Shown: positions 44,151 to 55,689 of the stretch, in pieces
How positions within the stretch are numbered: position 1 is the stretch's first letter
Layout: each line of letters opens with the position of its first letter
From: Timema cristinae
Lineage: Eukaryota > Arthropoda > Insecta > Phasmatodea > Timematidae
NCBI GenBank assembly: GCA_039000515.1
Contig: JBCFYV010011135.1
Coordinates: forward strand, 23,656,735 to 23,720,734
Reading direction: 5' to 3'
DNA: 64,000 bases
Made by a program: the position numbers and the translations under genes
Notes under the pieces: model-generated
Databases searched by the model: none
What the model saw: the letters and a program-made list of their open reading frames with translations, nothing else
Told to the model about the DNA's origin: nothing

Positions 44151-44629
44151 AAAAAAGATCATTGGTGAAATGTCGGTTTCATATTTTACCGTGATAAATT
44201 AACTACCTGGGGTATGGTTGTTGCGTCTGTTCTAGCTTTAATTTAGTTTCAAGTCGTGTGTGGTCTAGAACTCCTGGCTACAGAGCCAGAGGTTCCGTGT
44301 TCAATCACCGGTGCTTACAGATGGTATTTAAAGCATTGGATCCAGAACGGGATTAATTTTTTTTCTCGTGAGGACAAACTAGGAGCTTTATCTACGTGTA
44401 GAAAACTGAGATGAATGGTCAAAGGGTTCGTTGTGCTAACCACATCACACCTTTCATCCACGAAGGTTGGCACTGGTTTCGCGAACAGACGACGTTCGCT
44501 CAGTTGAAATATCTCTTTTAAGGGCTGATGCCGCTTCGTTGAGTTGTTGATATAATCAGTCGGTTCATAAAGTGCACGTTAATTACTCGCACCATAACTC
44601 TAAATATTATTTAAATAATATATATTGGA
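44151..44629. other. spacer
   Basis: A word GAACTCCTGGCTACAGAGCC..AGGTTCCGTGTTCAATCACC near 44269-44310 resembles another tRNA-like module; no more can be said. Confidence 0.3.
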
Positions 44630-44760
44630 CTCGAGTCTGGATGGCTAGATACGTAGAGGTTGAAAGTTCAAATCCCGGCCGGATGTAATGGGGTTGATTA
44701 AAAAAAAAATATTCCCCACTTTTTCTCCACCACAAATACGGTTGCGGTTTATTTTAATTT
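44630..44760 (+). mobile_element. SINE family A fragment
   Basis: B box GTTCAAATCCCGGCCGGATG and CCCCACTTTTTCTCCACCAC. Directly followed by family C, as also seen at 9140-9625. Confidence 0.6.
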
Positions 44761-44769
44761 GGATTCTAT

Positions 44770-45060
44770 GGTTTTAGGATAAATTCTCGTCTAAGGACTC
44801 GATGTTCGGGGGTTCAAACCCAGCCAACCAGGGTCTACAGAATGTTCTCGAGCGATAAAAGTCCGTAACACAACTTTCTTCGGATGAGGAAGTAAAATCG
44901 TCGGTCCCATGTCGATTGTGGCGTGTAAGAGAACCCTGGAAGGTATATGAAAGTACCTTTCCCGTCAAAATTGGTAACTTTTTCGCTTTTGTTCATAGAA
45001 ATTCTCGTGTGATTATAATAAGTCTGATTGGTGTTTAAATATGCCGATAATCCAATGGGG
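44770..45060 (+). mobile_element. SINE family C copy
   Basis: T arm GTTCGGGGGTTCAAACCCAG, GTAACACAACTTTCTTCGGA, CGTCGGTCCCATGTCGATTG, GAGAACCCTGGAAGG and AGAAATTCTCGTGTGATTAT. Confidence 0.85.
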
Positions 45061-45088
45061 GGATAAATACGTGGTGTGTTATATATAT

Positions 45089-45412
45089 AAACTCCCAATT
45101 ATCCGTGGTAATGGAGGGGATGAGTTCTGCGGATAGCCTCCAAAACCACGGATAATCCCATATTTAGTAAAACAAGAGATTGCTGCAGCACATTCAATTC
45201 AAACTAGTATTCACCTATCGTGATTGCGTTTATGAACAAATCATTACATTTCACGCACTAAGAGAATTAAAAAAAAACACAATTTAAATCAATGTACAAT
45301 ATATTCAAACCCTGGATTCTCCTTCGACGCGGCGTTTTTACAAAAAAAAAAATGTCCCCTACATTTGGCGATGCCGCAGAGCGGTTAATCCACCCGCGGA
45401 TAGTCTGTAGGG
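45089..45412 (+). mobile_element. possible pogo/Tigger-like MITE
   Basis: CCCAATTATCCGTGGTAATG with GTTCTGCGGATAGCC and CCACGGATAATCCC at the left, and CACCCGCGGATAGTC near the right. The ATCCGTGG/CCACGGAT and GCGGATA words recall Tigger-type ends. Boundaries and target duplication unresolved. Confidence 0.35.
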
Positions 45413-45416
45413 TTAA

Positions 45417-45425
45417 TAATATATA

Positions 45426-45458
<33 letters not shown>

Positions 45459-45464
45459 ATAATA
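45417..45464. repeat. (TA)n microsatellite
   Basis: TA dinucleotides with two phase breaks. Confidence 0.95.
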
Positions 45465-46003
45465 AACGGAGAAATAATAACCACCTTTGTCACGCCGACG
45501 GTAATGGACGAGACGAATGATGATCGATCTCTGCAGTGGTTTAAGTGCGCCCCCCTCCCCCCTCTTCCCCCTTTTTCAACCTACTCATTGATAGAGGATG
45601 TGATAGGAGGGTTGGGGGGGGGGGGGGGGAAGGGTATGTAAAGTGCAAGGCAAATATGAAACCAACCGTGTACTTGAAACAATCACCGACTGTGTGTGGA
45701 TTAACAGGGGTAAAGGGGGTGGGGGGTATTTGCAGGCGACTCGAATTCTCCCGGAAAACCGCATGGCCCATTGGAGATTCGCTTTCATGTTGCCGTGACG
45801 ATTCATCCTTTTGTATATTAAATGTTTTAGAGAGAGCGGATGTTTGGAGGGAGGGGGGGGGGGTTGGTTAAGGATAGGTTGGGGGGAGGAATTCTTCTCT
45901 AGCCGTTCCACTGGGGATTCTGGGTTTAGTAATGGTAATCGAAAACTTGCAATTGCAAGCGCAAAGCCTTTCTCTCTCTAAATCTTTTATCATGCACGGT
46001 AAC
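45465..46003. other. spacer with G- and C-runs
   Basis: Runs at 45616-45629 and 45850-45863 and a Pro/Gly-rich low-complexity context explain three overlapping 76-108 codon frames on both strands. No gene supported. Confidence 0.45.
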
Positions 46004-46220
46004 CCACTGCGGTGGCCGCATGGTCACACACGCTACTCTCGTAATAGACTAGACTGTCAATGACGGTGAAATAGAGGTTCGAATCTCTATAGTGTAGTAA
46101 GGGTGTTTTTTTTTTTAAAAACAAATCTTTCCACTCTCCCTCCACCCAAATATGGGTACACTTCATCTAAATATAATCTTTATAATACCTTAAACCACTA
46201 GTGTGATTAGTACATAAGTA
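46004..46220 (+). mobile_element. SINE family A copy, 3' end cut by SINE B
   Basis: CCACTGCGGTGGCCGCATGG head, GGTTCGAATCTCTATAG, body to GTGTGATTAGTACATAAG, where family B begins. Confidence 0.9.
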
Positions 46221-46437
46221 GGTGACCTGGTGGTCTAGGGTAAGGTGTCGGACATCTGTGCTGGGGGTCCGGGGTTCAAACCTTGGTCCGAAATTTACTA
46301 CAAACTCTTCCTTCACCTCTGACAAGACGTGTATTAATCACAACTCGTGAATGTGGGGAATGCCAGGCCTCCAACGTGGTTCGGATCCCACGTTAAACTG
46401 TAGGTCCTCCATTTCATCTCACAATCATCATACCATT
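46221..46437 (+). mobile_element. SINE family B copy, 3'-truncated
   Basis: GGTGACCTGGTGGTCTAGGG to TCACAATCATCATACCATTA. Carries the GTGTATTAATCACAACTCGT insert. Followed immediately by antisense family E. Confidence 0.9.
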
Positions 46438-46439
46438 AA

Positions 46440-46573
46440 ATTTTTTTAACCTTTTGACATTTTTCCGTGGTTCCAGGTTAGAAGCTATAAGTTTGCCAAA
46501 TTTCAAGTCTCTAGCTCATCTGAAAGGGGGTAAACATTGTCAGTGAGTGAGTCAGCCGTGTGACTTTATAGTA
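46440..46573 (-). mobile_element. family E fragment
   Basis: GCCAAATTTCAAGTCTCTAG, CTCATCTGAAAGGGGGTAAA, GTGAGTGAGTCAGCCGTGTG, CTTTATAGTAGTATAA. Confidence 0.75.
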
Positions 46574-46589
46574 GTATAATTACGCTGAA

Positions 46590-46792
46590 CGTTTCAGGAA
46601 TTAGATAGGTTATATTTATAGGAAGTGTATCTCAATCTACATGGGGGGAAGATGTAAAACATTTTGGAACCCCCCCCCCCACACACACCTAAGTATTCCC
46701 AACTGAGGTTCGAACCTCATCCTCCCCGTCATTGGCAGTTTTAGTCTACTGCGAGAGTAGCGCGTTAGACCATGCGGCCAGTGAATTGGGCT
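46590..46792 (-). mobile_element. SINE family A copy
   Basis: Antisense with a C-run in the body (46670-46680). Head complement GCGTTAGACCATGCGGCCAG well kept. Confidence 0.9.
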
Positions 46793-48489
46793 CAAAGTAA
46801 ATTATATGAATTACTGTTTTGGGCGGTAAGCCAAAGTTTACACATACACACGTGTATCTATGCAACAAATATTTACTTTTATTTAGAGACGGGGTGTAAT
46901 CCTGTGTTTCTCAAATCCGAGTTTTTTTTTTTTTTTCAAATCTCTGATCCAATTTCAAATCCTTGAATCTTTTAAAAATGTACAATTTCTTGATAGTAAA
47001 AAGTTTACTTTTTTTTTCAAAATTAAATTTTAAAAGGGTTGGTATTACTGACTACATCATACTAAATTAAGGGTCCTTTTTGAGTAAACTATTAATAATA
47101 ATTTACTTAATTTTTTTAGAATGGTTTTATTATTTTACCAAATCTATATAAGTAATATTACGAGTTTCTTGAAATTGTCGCACCAATTAAAATGCCTTCA
47201 TAATTTGTATTCGAGATATATTTTTGAGGTTTTTTTTACTAATCTCGAATCTTTCGAATGAGTTAGCATAGAAATAGAGGAATCGACATTTCAAGTATCC
47301 CATTTCTTATTTCATTATATTTAAAAATAACTGAACATTTTAATAACTAATCTCAAACTGTTGGTACTTATCATCAAACGACACTTAACAGAGGTTTAGC
47401 AAGTTATGGAAAAATATTTCATATAAAAAAAGTCTAGTGCTGAAAAACATGCATTTTAATTATTTGTTTTTGTCCTTATAATTCTTTAATAATATTTTAC
47501 CCCTACATCCCCTCTCATTCTCATGATTTATGTATTTTCACACACACACAAAAGCTTTGATCTGTTTTTAAGTACACATTTAAGAAATAATTTACAAATA
47601 TAAATGTTAAGATAAACTGTTTTGTTCTTTTTATGTAACTGGATTACTTAGAGAAAATAGAAACAAAAGAAATTCTTTTCAAAACCTTCCCATTAAAATA
47701 AGTTGTTTTTAAAAGCCACTTAGCAGTATTAATAGTGGAGAGTTTTTGTGAATAAGAACGTAGGAATATGCAAATCAATATTTAAATATTTTTAGCTTTA
47801 TTTAGAAGAACTATTTTAATTTTCATTTATTTGTGGTATTTAACGTACACTTCCTTAAGCGACTGATTATATCAGCACATGACTTATAATCTAACTTAAC
47901 ACTAGAACAGGCACAACATCCAGACCCCAGCCGTTAATTCATCACTGTGAAAGGGGAAAGCCACATTTACCCCCATGTTAAACTTTTGGCATGCCAGGAA
48001 TCGAACGTGGAGCAAATCGTAAGCAATGTTTGAATGAAAATGGAGATTATTTTCAAGGCGTTATAGTCCATACATAACTATGTTCTAAAAATTGTTTCAT
48101 AGTGAAAATAACAAAATGTAAACAATTTTTTGTTCGAAAACAGAAAAGTTATTACACTTGTAAAACCGTCATATATTTCTGCCACACCTGTACAAACTTT
48201 TTCCCAATCGCGTGCTGGCTCGAAAAGTCTTTCGAACCATGCGAACATTTATATCAGGTGGATTCCATTATTTTACGGCCTCCCTTCGGCGCGGATAATA
48301 TCCAAATTAATGGGCTTAGTTACGTCAAACATGATACCTTACCCCCCCACCCTGTTACCCCCGCTTTCAGATCCCCCTCATATTCTGTAGAATTGATTCC
48401 TATACTTGTTTTTTTAAAGCCCTCCACAACACTTTTCTATTATTTCTAACATTAGTGTTAATAAACTACTTCGTGATTTGGACAAATAT
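46793..48489. other. long AT-rich spacer
   Basis: No repeat family recognised across 1.7 kb apart from homopolymers. A C-containing stretch near 48230-48380 keeps two 86-115 codon frames open with no domain. GCCAGGAATCGAACGTGGAGC near 47991 resembles an antisense T arm. Confidence 0.35.
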
Positions 48490-48625
48490 CTTGGCACCAT
48501 TTATTACTGCCCGTTCTGGTTTTACATCTATGAACCAATTACGCTACTGATTTTAGTGATTATAAATGGTATATTTAGAAGAAGTGTACCAGCATTTACG
48601 TAGGCAGGGAGTGGAAAAACCAAAT
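48490..48625 (-). mobile_element. SINE family A 3' fragment
   Basis: ATTACTGCCCGTTCTGGTTT tail complement and TTTAGAAGAAGTGTACCAGC; head missing. Confidence 0.75.
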
Positions 48626-48689
48626 AAATATTTTAGCAATGAGTTTAATGACCAATTAGGATTATCAGCTTATCTGCAAATCACGGTGC

Positions 48690-48882
48690 ATAATAGTTTT
48701 AAGGACGAGGAAGGTTATATTTCTAGAAAACGTACTTTCATTTGCGTGGAGGGAGAGTTTAGAATCATTTAATAAAAAAACTCTGAATACGCGATTGGTA
48801 TCGAATCCCGATCCGCCCATCTTCGGCAGTTTAATGTATGGTGGTAGTAATGCCTTAGACCGTGCGACCACCGAAGCAGGCT
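48690..48882 (-). mobile_element. SINE family A copy, 3' end missing
   Basis: GAGGAAGGTTATATTTCTAG, TTTGCGTGGAGGGAGAG, ATCGAATCCCGATCCGCCC, GACCGTGCGACCACCGAAGC. Confidence 0.85.
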
Positions 48883-49848
48883 AGAAGTTAATTAATTATT
48901 TCTTTTCGATTCGTCAAAAATTAAACCAAATATATTTGTTGGACATATATTCGATTTAGTAAATTGGTGTGATATAATTTTAAAATACACTTATTACAAT
49001 ACAACTTTATTATGCCCTTGTCATGTCAATAAGGTATTAATTTTTTAAACAGATTTTCTTAAAAAGCAAACACTTAAAAAAATATAAAATGGTTTTTTTA
49101 TGGTCACTTTATCCGTGATTATATCTTTTTAACTAATATTAAAAAAAACTTTTTGTGTGGCTATTTGAAATAAAAAAAAGCACACAAAACGTTTTTGCTT
49201 CTTGCGACTAAGAAGAAGCGGAAAATAAGCGTTTTCAGGGTTGAGCTGAATGAACCTCTCTGCAGGGTCGTTTATTGTAAACAAAATGTGGTGAACTAGT
49301 AAAAAGATAAGAGGCTTTTCCTTTTGTCGGTGCCTTTGCTTTATAAGCTCTTGACTAGGTTGGCCGGTTTCTTTGCTTCAAACACCTAAAAGTACAGGAT
49401 GGGAAATTTGTATTTTCTTTCTTTACATACTCTCTCACAAAAAAAAAAAAAAGATTAATGGATGTTTCTATCAAATGCAGCTCTCTGGGATTAAAATTTG
49501 ATACACCTCTCCCTATTGAAATTGTTTTCGGCTCCGTTTGAAATTTAAGCATTTTTTTTTAAAATTTTATTTTCCCTATTTAAGAATTAATGAGTAAAAT
49601 TAAAATAATAAAATAACCATATTTAAGATACCATCTTACCCCACGGATAATACACATTTTTATAAATATGATGAAAATAATATTGCAGGTCTGGGCTCAA
49701 ACATTTGTAGCTCGGTAGGGTTAGTATTATTCAGTACTAATGTACCATTACCCAGGGGACGTCCGAATGTACTATTATTAAATCCTTCCCTAGAGGCTCT
49801 ATGCATGTCACGATGAGGTTAGATGATGATGATGATGATGATGATGGC
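48883..49848. other. AT-rich spacer ending in (GAT)n
   Basis: Unassigned. The (GAT)n at 49824-49846 belongs to the tail of the antisense SINE-like repeat that follows. Confidence 0.4.
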
Positions 49849-50031
49849 GAGTATGAAGAGTTGCAAACACTTAAAACAGCTTAAGCCTATCCAACAAAAC
49901 CCTGTTGGATGTTGGGGTGGTTTCCCTTTCGTGAAAAATATTCTAATTGCCAAATGGGAATCGAACCTAGGACCCCTAGACTCATAGTGAGGTGCGCTGA
50001 CCACCAAACCACGGGACCAGACTACCATCAC
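49824..50031 (-). mobile_element. single tRNA-derived SINE-like repeat with ATC tail
   Basis: Minus strand: GTCCCGTGGTTTGGTGGTCA (A box), TAGGTTCGATTCCCATTTGG (B box), about 100 bp of body, then an (ATC)n tail. Body and tail differ from families A-D. Confidence 0.65.
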
Positions 50032-51400
50032 TTACATAAAAGTAGTTCACATAGCACGAACAGATAAAAAAATATAAAATACCACAAAATTGTTATAGAC
50101 ACCTCCCAAACATTTAAAAATAACTCTCAAAATATCGATTTTTCATATAAAACATTCCCAGGTAAAAGGAAGGTCTTGGAACTACCTACTTAATGAGACT
50201 TACATGTTATGATTGGATAAAAAATTTAGCCGTACTTGGATCTTTTATAGTCAACAAATAGGATAAAAGAAGGGGCTGGACTTTACTTAAATAAAAGTAC
50301 TTCACGTGACCCGAACAGATAAAAATAAAGCTGTTTTTAGCTCTTCTAAGTTCAACATTATATAATACACACACACACTTACACACATACATATATATAT
50401 ATGTTTTAAAATATATTTTTATCTATATTCTAAAACCTGAGTGGAGAATGTTTTTTTTAAATTAAGAATCTCTGGCAATTAGTTGGATTTAAGAGCAAGA
50501 TACAGCTAAATGGCTATACATATTTTATTTGTCAATACGAGTATATGAAGATTGTGTTAAATCTGAGTGGTATTCATAGTAGATACGGAAGTCCGATAGA
50601 AAACAAATCAAAATAACTCTAAAAATATTGATTTTTAAATCCCCCCCCCCTCCCTCCCAAGTGAAAGAAAGGGCTTGGACTTACTTGAATAAAAATAGTT
50701 CACATGATCTGATCAGATAAAAAATATAATTTTTAAATGGTTTAACTGGCACTTTAATACTACATAATTGCTAAAGTCACCAAACAAACAATCAAAATAA
50801 CTAGAAAAAAATATCAATGCTTCGTATAAACTTTTCTAGGTAAAAGGAAAGGCTCAGAATTACCTAATTAAAGAGAATTTAAATGATATGATCGAATAAA
50901 AAATATAAATGTTTCTGGGTGTTCTATAGTCAACATGGTGACCTGGTGGTCTAGGGGTAAGGTGTCAGACTTCTGTGCTGGTGACCGGGGTTCAATCCTC
51001 GGTCCCGGCACAGATTTATCTGATTACCAAACCCTTTCTTCACCTCTGACAAGTTATCTTGTGAATGTGGGGAATGCCAGGCTTCCACCGTGGTTCGGAT
51101 TCCACGTTAAACTGTAGGTCCTTCATTTCATCTCACAATCACCCTACCATTACACATTAGCGTAAGTGAGTATAACCCGAACGGGTAGTAAAACGCGGTG
51201 CTAATAATAATAATAATAATAATAATAATATAGTCAACATATACGGTAAAAATAAAGACTCGGAACTGCTAAACCAAATCAGATAAAAAATAGAAAATTT
51301 AAATAGTGTCTCTTACCCTTCAATACTACAAAATTTCCAGACACACCTCACAATCAAAATAACCAAAAAAATATCAATTTTTTGTTGACTCCTTTAGTCT
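50032..51400 (+). repeat. degenerate tandem array, ~170-200 bp units
   Basis: Words recur in order: CAATCAAAATAACTC, AATATCGATTTTT, GGTAAAAGGAAAGGCT, ATGATATGATC..GATAAAAAATATAA, TACTACAAAATT. Partial or full units start near 50040, 50230, 50600, 50780 and 51236. They are strongly diverged and interrupted by a SINE B at 50937-51228. Confidence 0.72.
50937..51228 (+). mobile_element. SINE family B copy nested in the tandem array
   Basis: Full length, 12-bp duplication TATAGTCAACAT at 50925-50936 and 51229-51240. Confidence 0.95.
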
Positions 51401-52177
51401 TAGTAAATTTTTTACTTTTATTAATCTCAACTCATTTATTTATCTTTGAGGATTTGACGTGAAGTGTGTATACAAATATAAAGTTACTTTTGAATGTAAC
51501 AAATATAGTTTCCTTCCTTATTATTTATAGCTCAATTAAGTTATCAGCCTTTGGTTGTTTCCATCTTTCCGAGTTGAGCACGTCTAAACGTAATGATCTT
51601 AAAGTACTGTCTTTTCTAATAACTAGTGAGGATTAAGGATGGTTACGTTTGGTATCATTTGTCATATTTCTACCACTTTTTAAGTTCTCAATTTTATAAC
51701 AAACTTGAGTAAAATTAGATGTAATAAGCATTTAAAAAAAACCACTGTTAATTAAGTGAAATTAATATTTAACTGAAAAATGATTAATACTTTTGTTGAC
51801 TTTAAGGGAAGTTGACAAATTGCTTCTTTGCTGACGGAATTCCTAGAGGATCATATTTAATTAATGGGGATGTATATTATCCTCGTTCTTGTACGATATC
51901 TTTTTTATGAATTTCATTTTATGTGATGTTTAAAATTGAATCTCTCACATGTTGACTCCTGATTAAATAATTAGTTTTAAACTAATTTTAGCTGTGTTTC
52001 TATTTATAGGAAGGAGGTTAGAACCAAAATGATGGCTGGTTGCGTGTGTCGCCTTCAATTATAAGTTACACTTTAGATGTGCTACAGTAATCTTTTGATA
52101 AGACCTCCGACAGAATTTTTTTTTAAAAGATATTTGATATATAGTGAGCTTATGGACAAAATGAGCTTTTGTTTTGA
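51401..52177. other. AT-rich spacer
   Basis: Nothing assignable. Confidence 0.4.
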
Positions 52178-52582
52178 ACGTTGATTTATTTTTACAATTT
52201 TATGGTACTAGCTGTTTCATAAGTGTGTCATAAAATTTAAAAAAAAATTGTGTGGACAATGTGCAAAATTTACCTAAAATAAAAAAAAAATCTAGCTCTG
52301 GTGCAATCCGTTTTTTGATAGGTCTTACCGTTCAGACACAAGAGGCCTCCAAAGAAAGGTACGCACCGACTTTAAAGTTGCTCCGCCATTTTGAATTTTT
52401 TTCAGGGGTTAAACTTTTTTTTTTTTTACTTTTTTGTAATTTTCTCGTCGGCTACAAGCTAGAAGCTATAATATAAGTTCGCCAAATTTCAAGCTTCTAT
52501 TTCATCTGGAATGGGGTAAACATTGTCAGTCAGTCAGTCAGTCAGTCAGTCAGTCAGTGAGTCAGCCATATGGCTTTATAGC
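52178..52582 (-). mobile_element. family E copy
   Basis: Matches the 43267 copy along most of its length, including ATAAGTGTGTCATAAAAT at its inner side. The GTGAGTGAGTCAGCC region has expanded into a (GTCA)n run of about nine units at 52526-52557. Confidence 0.8.
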
Positions 52583-52599
52583 ATAGTGATAATTGAATT

Positions 52600-52742
52600 T
52601 GTTTGAAGAGAGAGTGGGAAGTAATTTAAGGGGATGAAAAAAATCGCCTTCAGTTCACCCCTACTGCGATTTGATCACCGACGATCAAGTCCAGCCCTAA
52701 AGTGATATCTTACAAACACTTTGTGATCACCGATGCGAGTGT
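52600..52742 (-). mobile_element. decayed SINE family A
   Basis: GAGAGAGTGGGAAGTAATTT, CAGTTCACCCCTACTGCGAT; low similarity. Confidence 0.5.
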
Positions 52743-53872
52743 TGGTAACTAAAAGTTTTTCTAGCCTGAGGGGAAAGTAAGAAACCGAGGAATATATATA
52801 TAAAAAAAACATTATCTTCCACCCCGTTTTCACATTTTAGTCTTTGCGCTCTAGATGTGGGCGGAAGTGAGAGACTTGTTTTGTTTATGAGTCGTCTTAG
52901 TTGTCCCCGACCCCCTCCTCTAGATACTCACAAGTGTCTTAAAGGGTGAAGAAAGGTTGGTTAGGAAGGGGGGGATAAATGATTGTTCGGTTCATGTACC
53001 ACGATAACAATCCTCCACCCATTGTATCATCCCCCTTCTGGAAGGTTCTGGCGACCTGCCGTTTCCATGGTAACACCCTCCTACCACCCATCCACCTCCC
53101 CCCTTCGAGCTCTTGTTAGAAACAAGGGTTGTTAAGGGCAATAGAGGGAGGGGAAGATCTCACTCGCATATAGGTGTACGCCGGAGGGATGTGGAAGGTT
53201 GGGGGAGGGGGGGGCATAAACTGACACGTGCAGGGCACGTGGGGGTCTCAGATGTTCGCGTTTAGAATACAAATTGGCGTTTTATGTTATGATATAGGGG
53301 AGATTTGGACTTGTCAAGGCAAAGATTTGCTGTCCTTAATAATTCATCGAAAATAACATTCACTTCGGGTGTCTTCGTAACACTATAATAACTAGGGCTA
53401 GGATTTTGGTGATTTTGTATATTTTTTTTTGGCAAACCTAGAACGTTGTTCAAGTGTATACGAATGGTTTTCGTAAGAAACTTTTGTTAAGGCATTTGTT
53501 TTTAGCATTTATACGTGTTTTTACGTGAATATGGTAAATTTAAGTCATTTTTTCTTATTTTTGAGTCATCTGCCCAAGTTTAGAATATCTTTGCACACGT
53601 CATAGCAAACGCTGGTGACAATGGTGGTTAGACTACTTCCACCCCTCTTCTGTATCTTCCTGCTGATAGCTGGTGATAGCTGGATAGCTCTTATTTCCCC
53701 TCCCCTCTAGAATAATGGGGCTGTAAATGAACTCTTCTAAACTCGTATAAGCTAGTCTGAGCAAGCTATGCAGATAATGGGGGCTCATTGTTATAATACA
53801 TTTTACGAAAGCTGCACGCATTGCCTAAAGGGAAAGAAAGTGCCTCATATAAATTAAGACTTTTTTGTGTGT
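52743..53872. other. spacer, C/G-richer in the middle
   Basis: 52850-53240 has many C and G runs (CCCCCTCCTC, GGGGGAGGGGGGG). No gene signal. It may be low-complexity sequence or a decayed element end. Confidence 0.35.
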
Positions 53873-54825
53873 GCTGAATATGGTGAAAAAGTATTCTATA
53901 CCGATGGAAAAATACTATATTGCAAACTCTGTGACGTGAAAGTTTCCCTGGAAAAGAAATTTACTGTGCAGTAGCATGTCAAGAGAGAAAAAATATAAAC
54001 GAGATCTTTAGCGATTCCAGGATGAGAAAAAACTACAGCAAATGCTCCTTGGCCAAACCAGTGAGTCTTAAAAATATTCTGCATTTTACAAAGAACTGTG
54101 CGGAACCTTCATTTTGTCGATTTTCCCTTGAGCAAAGTTAACAATCTGAAATTGCGCGACTTTTTTTTTTTTTAGAAAAGCACACTGGGAAGTCTTTGCC
54201 GGACTCCTCCACACTAAGACAAAAGTTATGTCGGCCGTTGCTCTGAAAACACCATGAAGAAGATATGGGAAAAGGTAGCAGAAAAGAAAATATGGGTGTT
54301 TATGGATGAGACAACTGACTCTCTTGGACAATATGAAGCTAACGTAGTGGTAGGTTAGATTGAAGAAGATGAGCCTGGTGAACATTATCTCATTAATTGT
54401 GAACATTTAGAAAAGTAAATTTTTCTACAGTAAGTTAACTTTTTGCTAGATCCTTAAGATTAATATGGCCCGATGGCATCCAACACGGCAATGTCCTGCT
54501 CTTCGTGACTGATGCTGCACCTTACATGATAAAGGCCGCTAATTACCTGAAAGCGTTGTACTCAAAAATGGTGAACCTAACATGTCTAGCACATGACTGT
54601 CATAGAGTTGCTGAAGAGATACGAGAGCAATTCAGCGACGTTTACCATCTGATTGGTGCGTGAAGAAAGTTTTTTCTGAAGGCACCATCTCAAGTGGCAT
54701 CATTCAAATCGGAAGCCCCAAACGTTCATTTGCCCACGGCTTCCATTTTAACTTGATGGAGGACTTGGATTGAAGCATGCAACTATTACTGTAAGATCTT
54801 CCGAGTTGTGAAAAAGTCTCGGGGC
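53873..54825 (+). pseudogene. decayed hAT-like / CGGBP1-type transposase
   Basis: In successive frames the plus strand keeps a zinc-finger-like N-terminus (VFYTDGKILYCKLCDVKVSL, with C-x2-C, then HVKREK). Further on are KIWVFMDETTDSLGQYEANV, a stop, EPGEHYLINCEHLEK, then VLLFVTDAAPYMIKAANYLK, LTCLAHDCHRVAEEIREQF, KAPSQVASFKSEAP and TWIEACNYYCK. The order BED-like finger, DE..D region, TDAAPYM, LAHxxHRVAEEI is what I recall from hAT-derived proteins related to CGG-binding protein 1 (DUF659-like). At least three stops and two frame changes show it is dead. No terminal inverted repeats were found. The 106-codon minus-strand frame across it is antisense noise. Confidence 0.78.
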
Positions 54826-54879
54826 CCTATACTCGGTAGTTGGTTATTACTGCCACTTGTACAATAATTATAATTATAA

Positions 54880-55110
54880 GGGAGCCGAGGGTGGCTGCGT
54901 TATATGATATCTTGTGATCTTAATATAAATAACACATTTGTAGCTGATGATTTCCACACGTCCATCATAGACTCTGCCTTAAAATATGAGTGAAGAATTA
55001 CCCTTGGCATGGGACGATTCAGTGGTCAGAGCATTGGTGTACTAAGCCAAAAGTCCCGGGTTCGATTCTCGTGTCCAGGTGTCAAATTTCAATCATCAGA
55101 ATATGAGTTT
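54880..55110 (+). mobile_element. family D copy
   Basis: Same two-module layout as 42090-42335: GTGGCTGCGTTATATGATAT, GATGATTTCCACACGTCC, then GATTCAGTGGTCAGAGCATT, AAGTCCCGGGTTCGATTCTC and the tail word CATCAGAATATGAG. Confidence 0.82.
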
Positions 55111-55157
55111 TCATGGTCATTAAATCATTGCAATAGGTTATGATTTAATGAATGAAA

Positions 55158-55638
55158 TCTATACTTATAAAATAACATGTCCTGACTGACTGACTGATTC
55201 ATCATCGCCGAGCGCAAACTATCAAGGCTACAAGCATGAAATTCGGACTGTATATTCATTTTGTTATGTAGGCACCCACTAAGAAAGGATTTTAGAAAAT
55301 TCCACCCCAAAGGGGTCAAAATAGGGGATGATAATATGTATGATAATATGTATGAAAGTCCGTCATTTTGAAAGTTACATAAACAAAATTTTGTATTTCG
55401 GTTATTGACGTAAAACAAATAAATATGTGTTTCAGGAATTTTGGAAATTTTATTTAATAAGGGATGAAAAAGGGGGTGAAAGTTTGTATCGGACTTGCAT
55501 TATTTTTGATCTGAGGTCAAGTTATGGTCATCAACGTAACGTAATATTTTAAATTAATCTGTGTAAATACATATGTATATTTCGTATTTGTATATAATCA
55601 ACTTCACGCGAGCAAAGCCGCGGGCAACAGATATCTAG
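55158..55638 (+). mobile_element. non-autonomous Helitron-like element, copy 2
   Basis: Begins TCTATACTTATAAAATAACA after an A and ends CAACAGATATCTAG before a T. The 3' stem-loop CGCGAGCAAAGCCGCG (6 bp with one bulge) ends 12 nt before the terminus. Differs from 15747-16217 mainly by a 10-bp duplication (GATAATATGT, 55328-55350) and a few substitutions. Confidence 0.85.
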
Positions 55639-55689
55639 TTATTGTATATGATGACAGTCTAACGCCATCATTATGTTCTTCTTGAGTCA

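Noticed and set aside
45541..45911. Overlapping 76-108 codon Pro/Gly-rich frames on both strands
   Set aside because: Caused by G- and C-runs; simultaneous open frames on both strands argue against a gene.
54086..54406. 106-codon minus-strand frame
   Set aside because: Antisense to the decayed hAT-like transposase, which gives a much better explanation.
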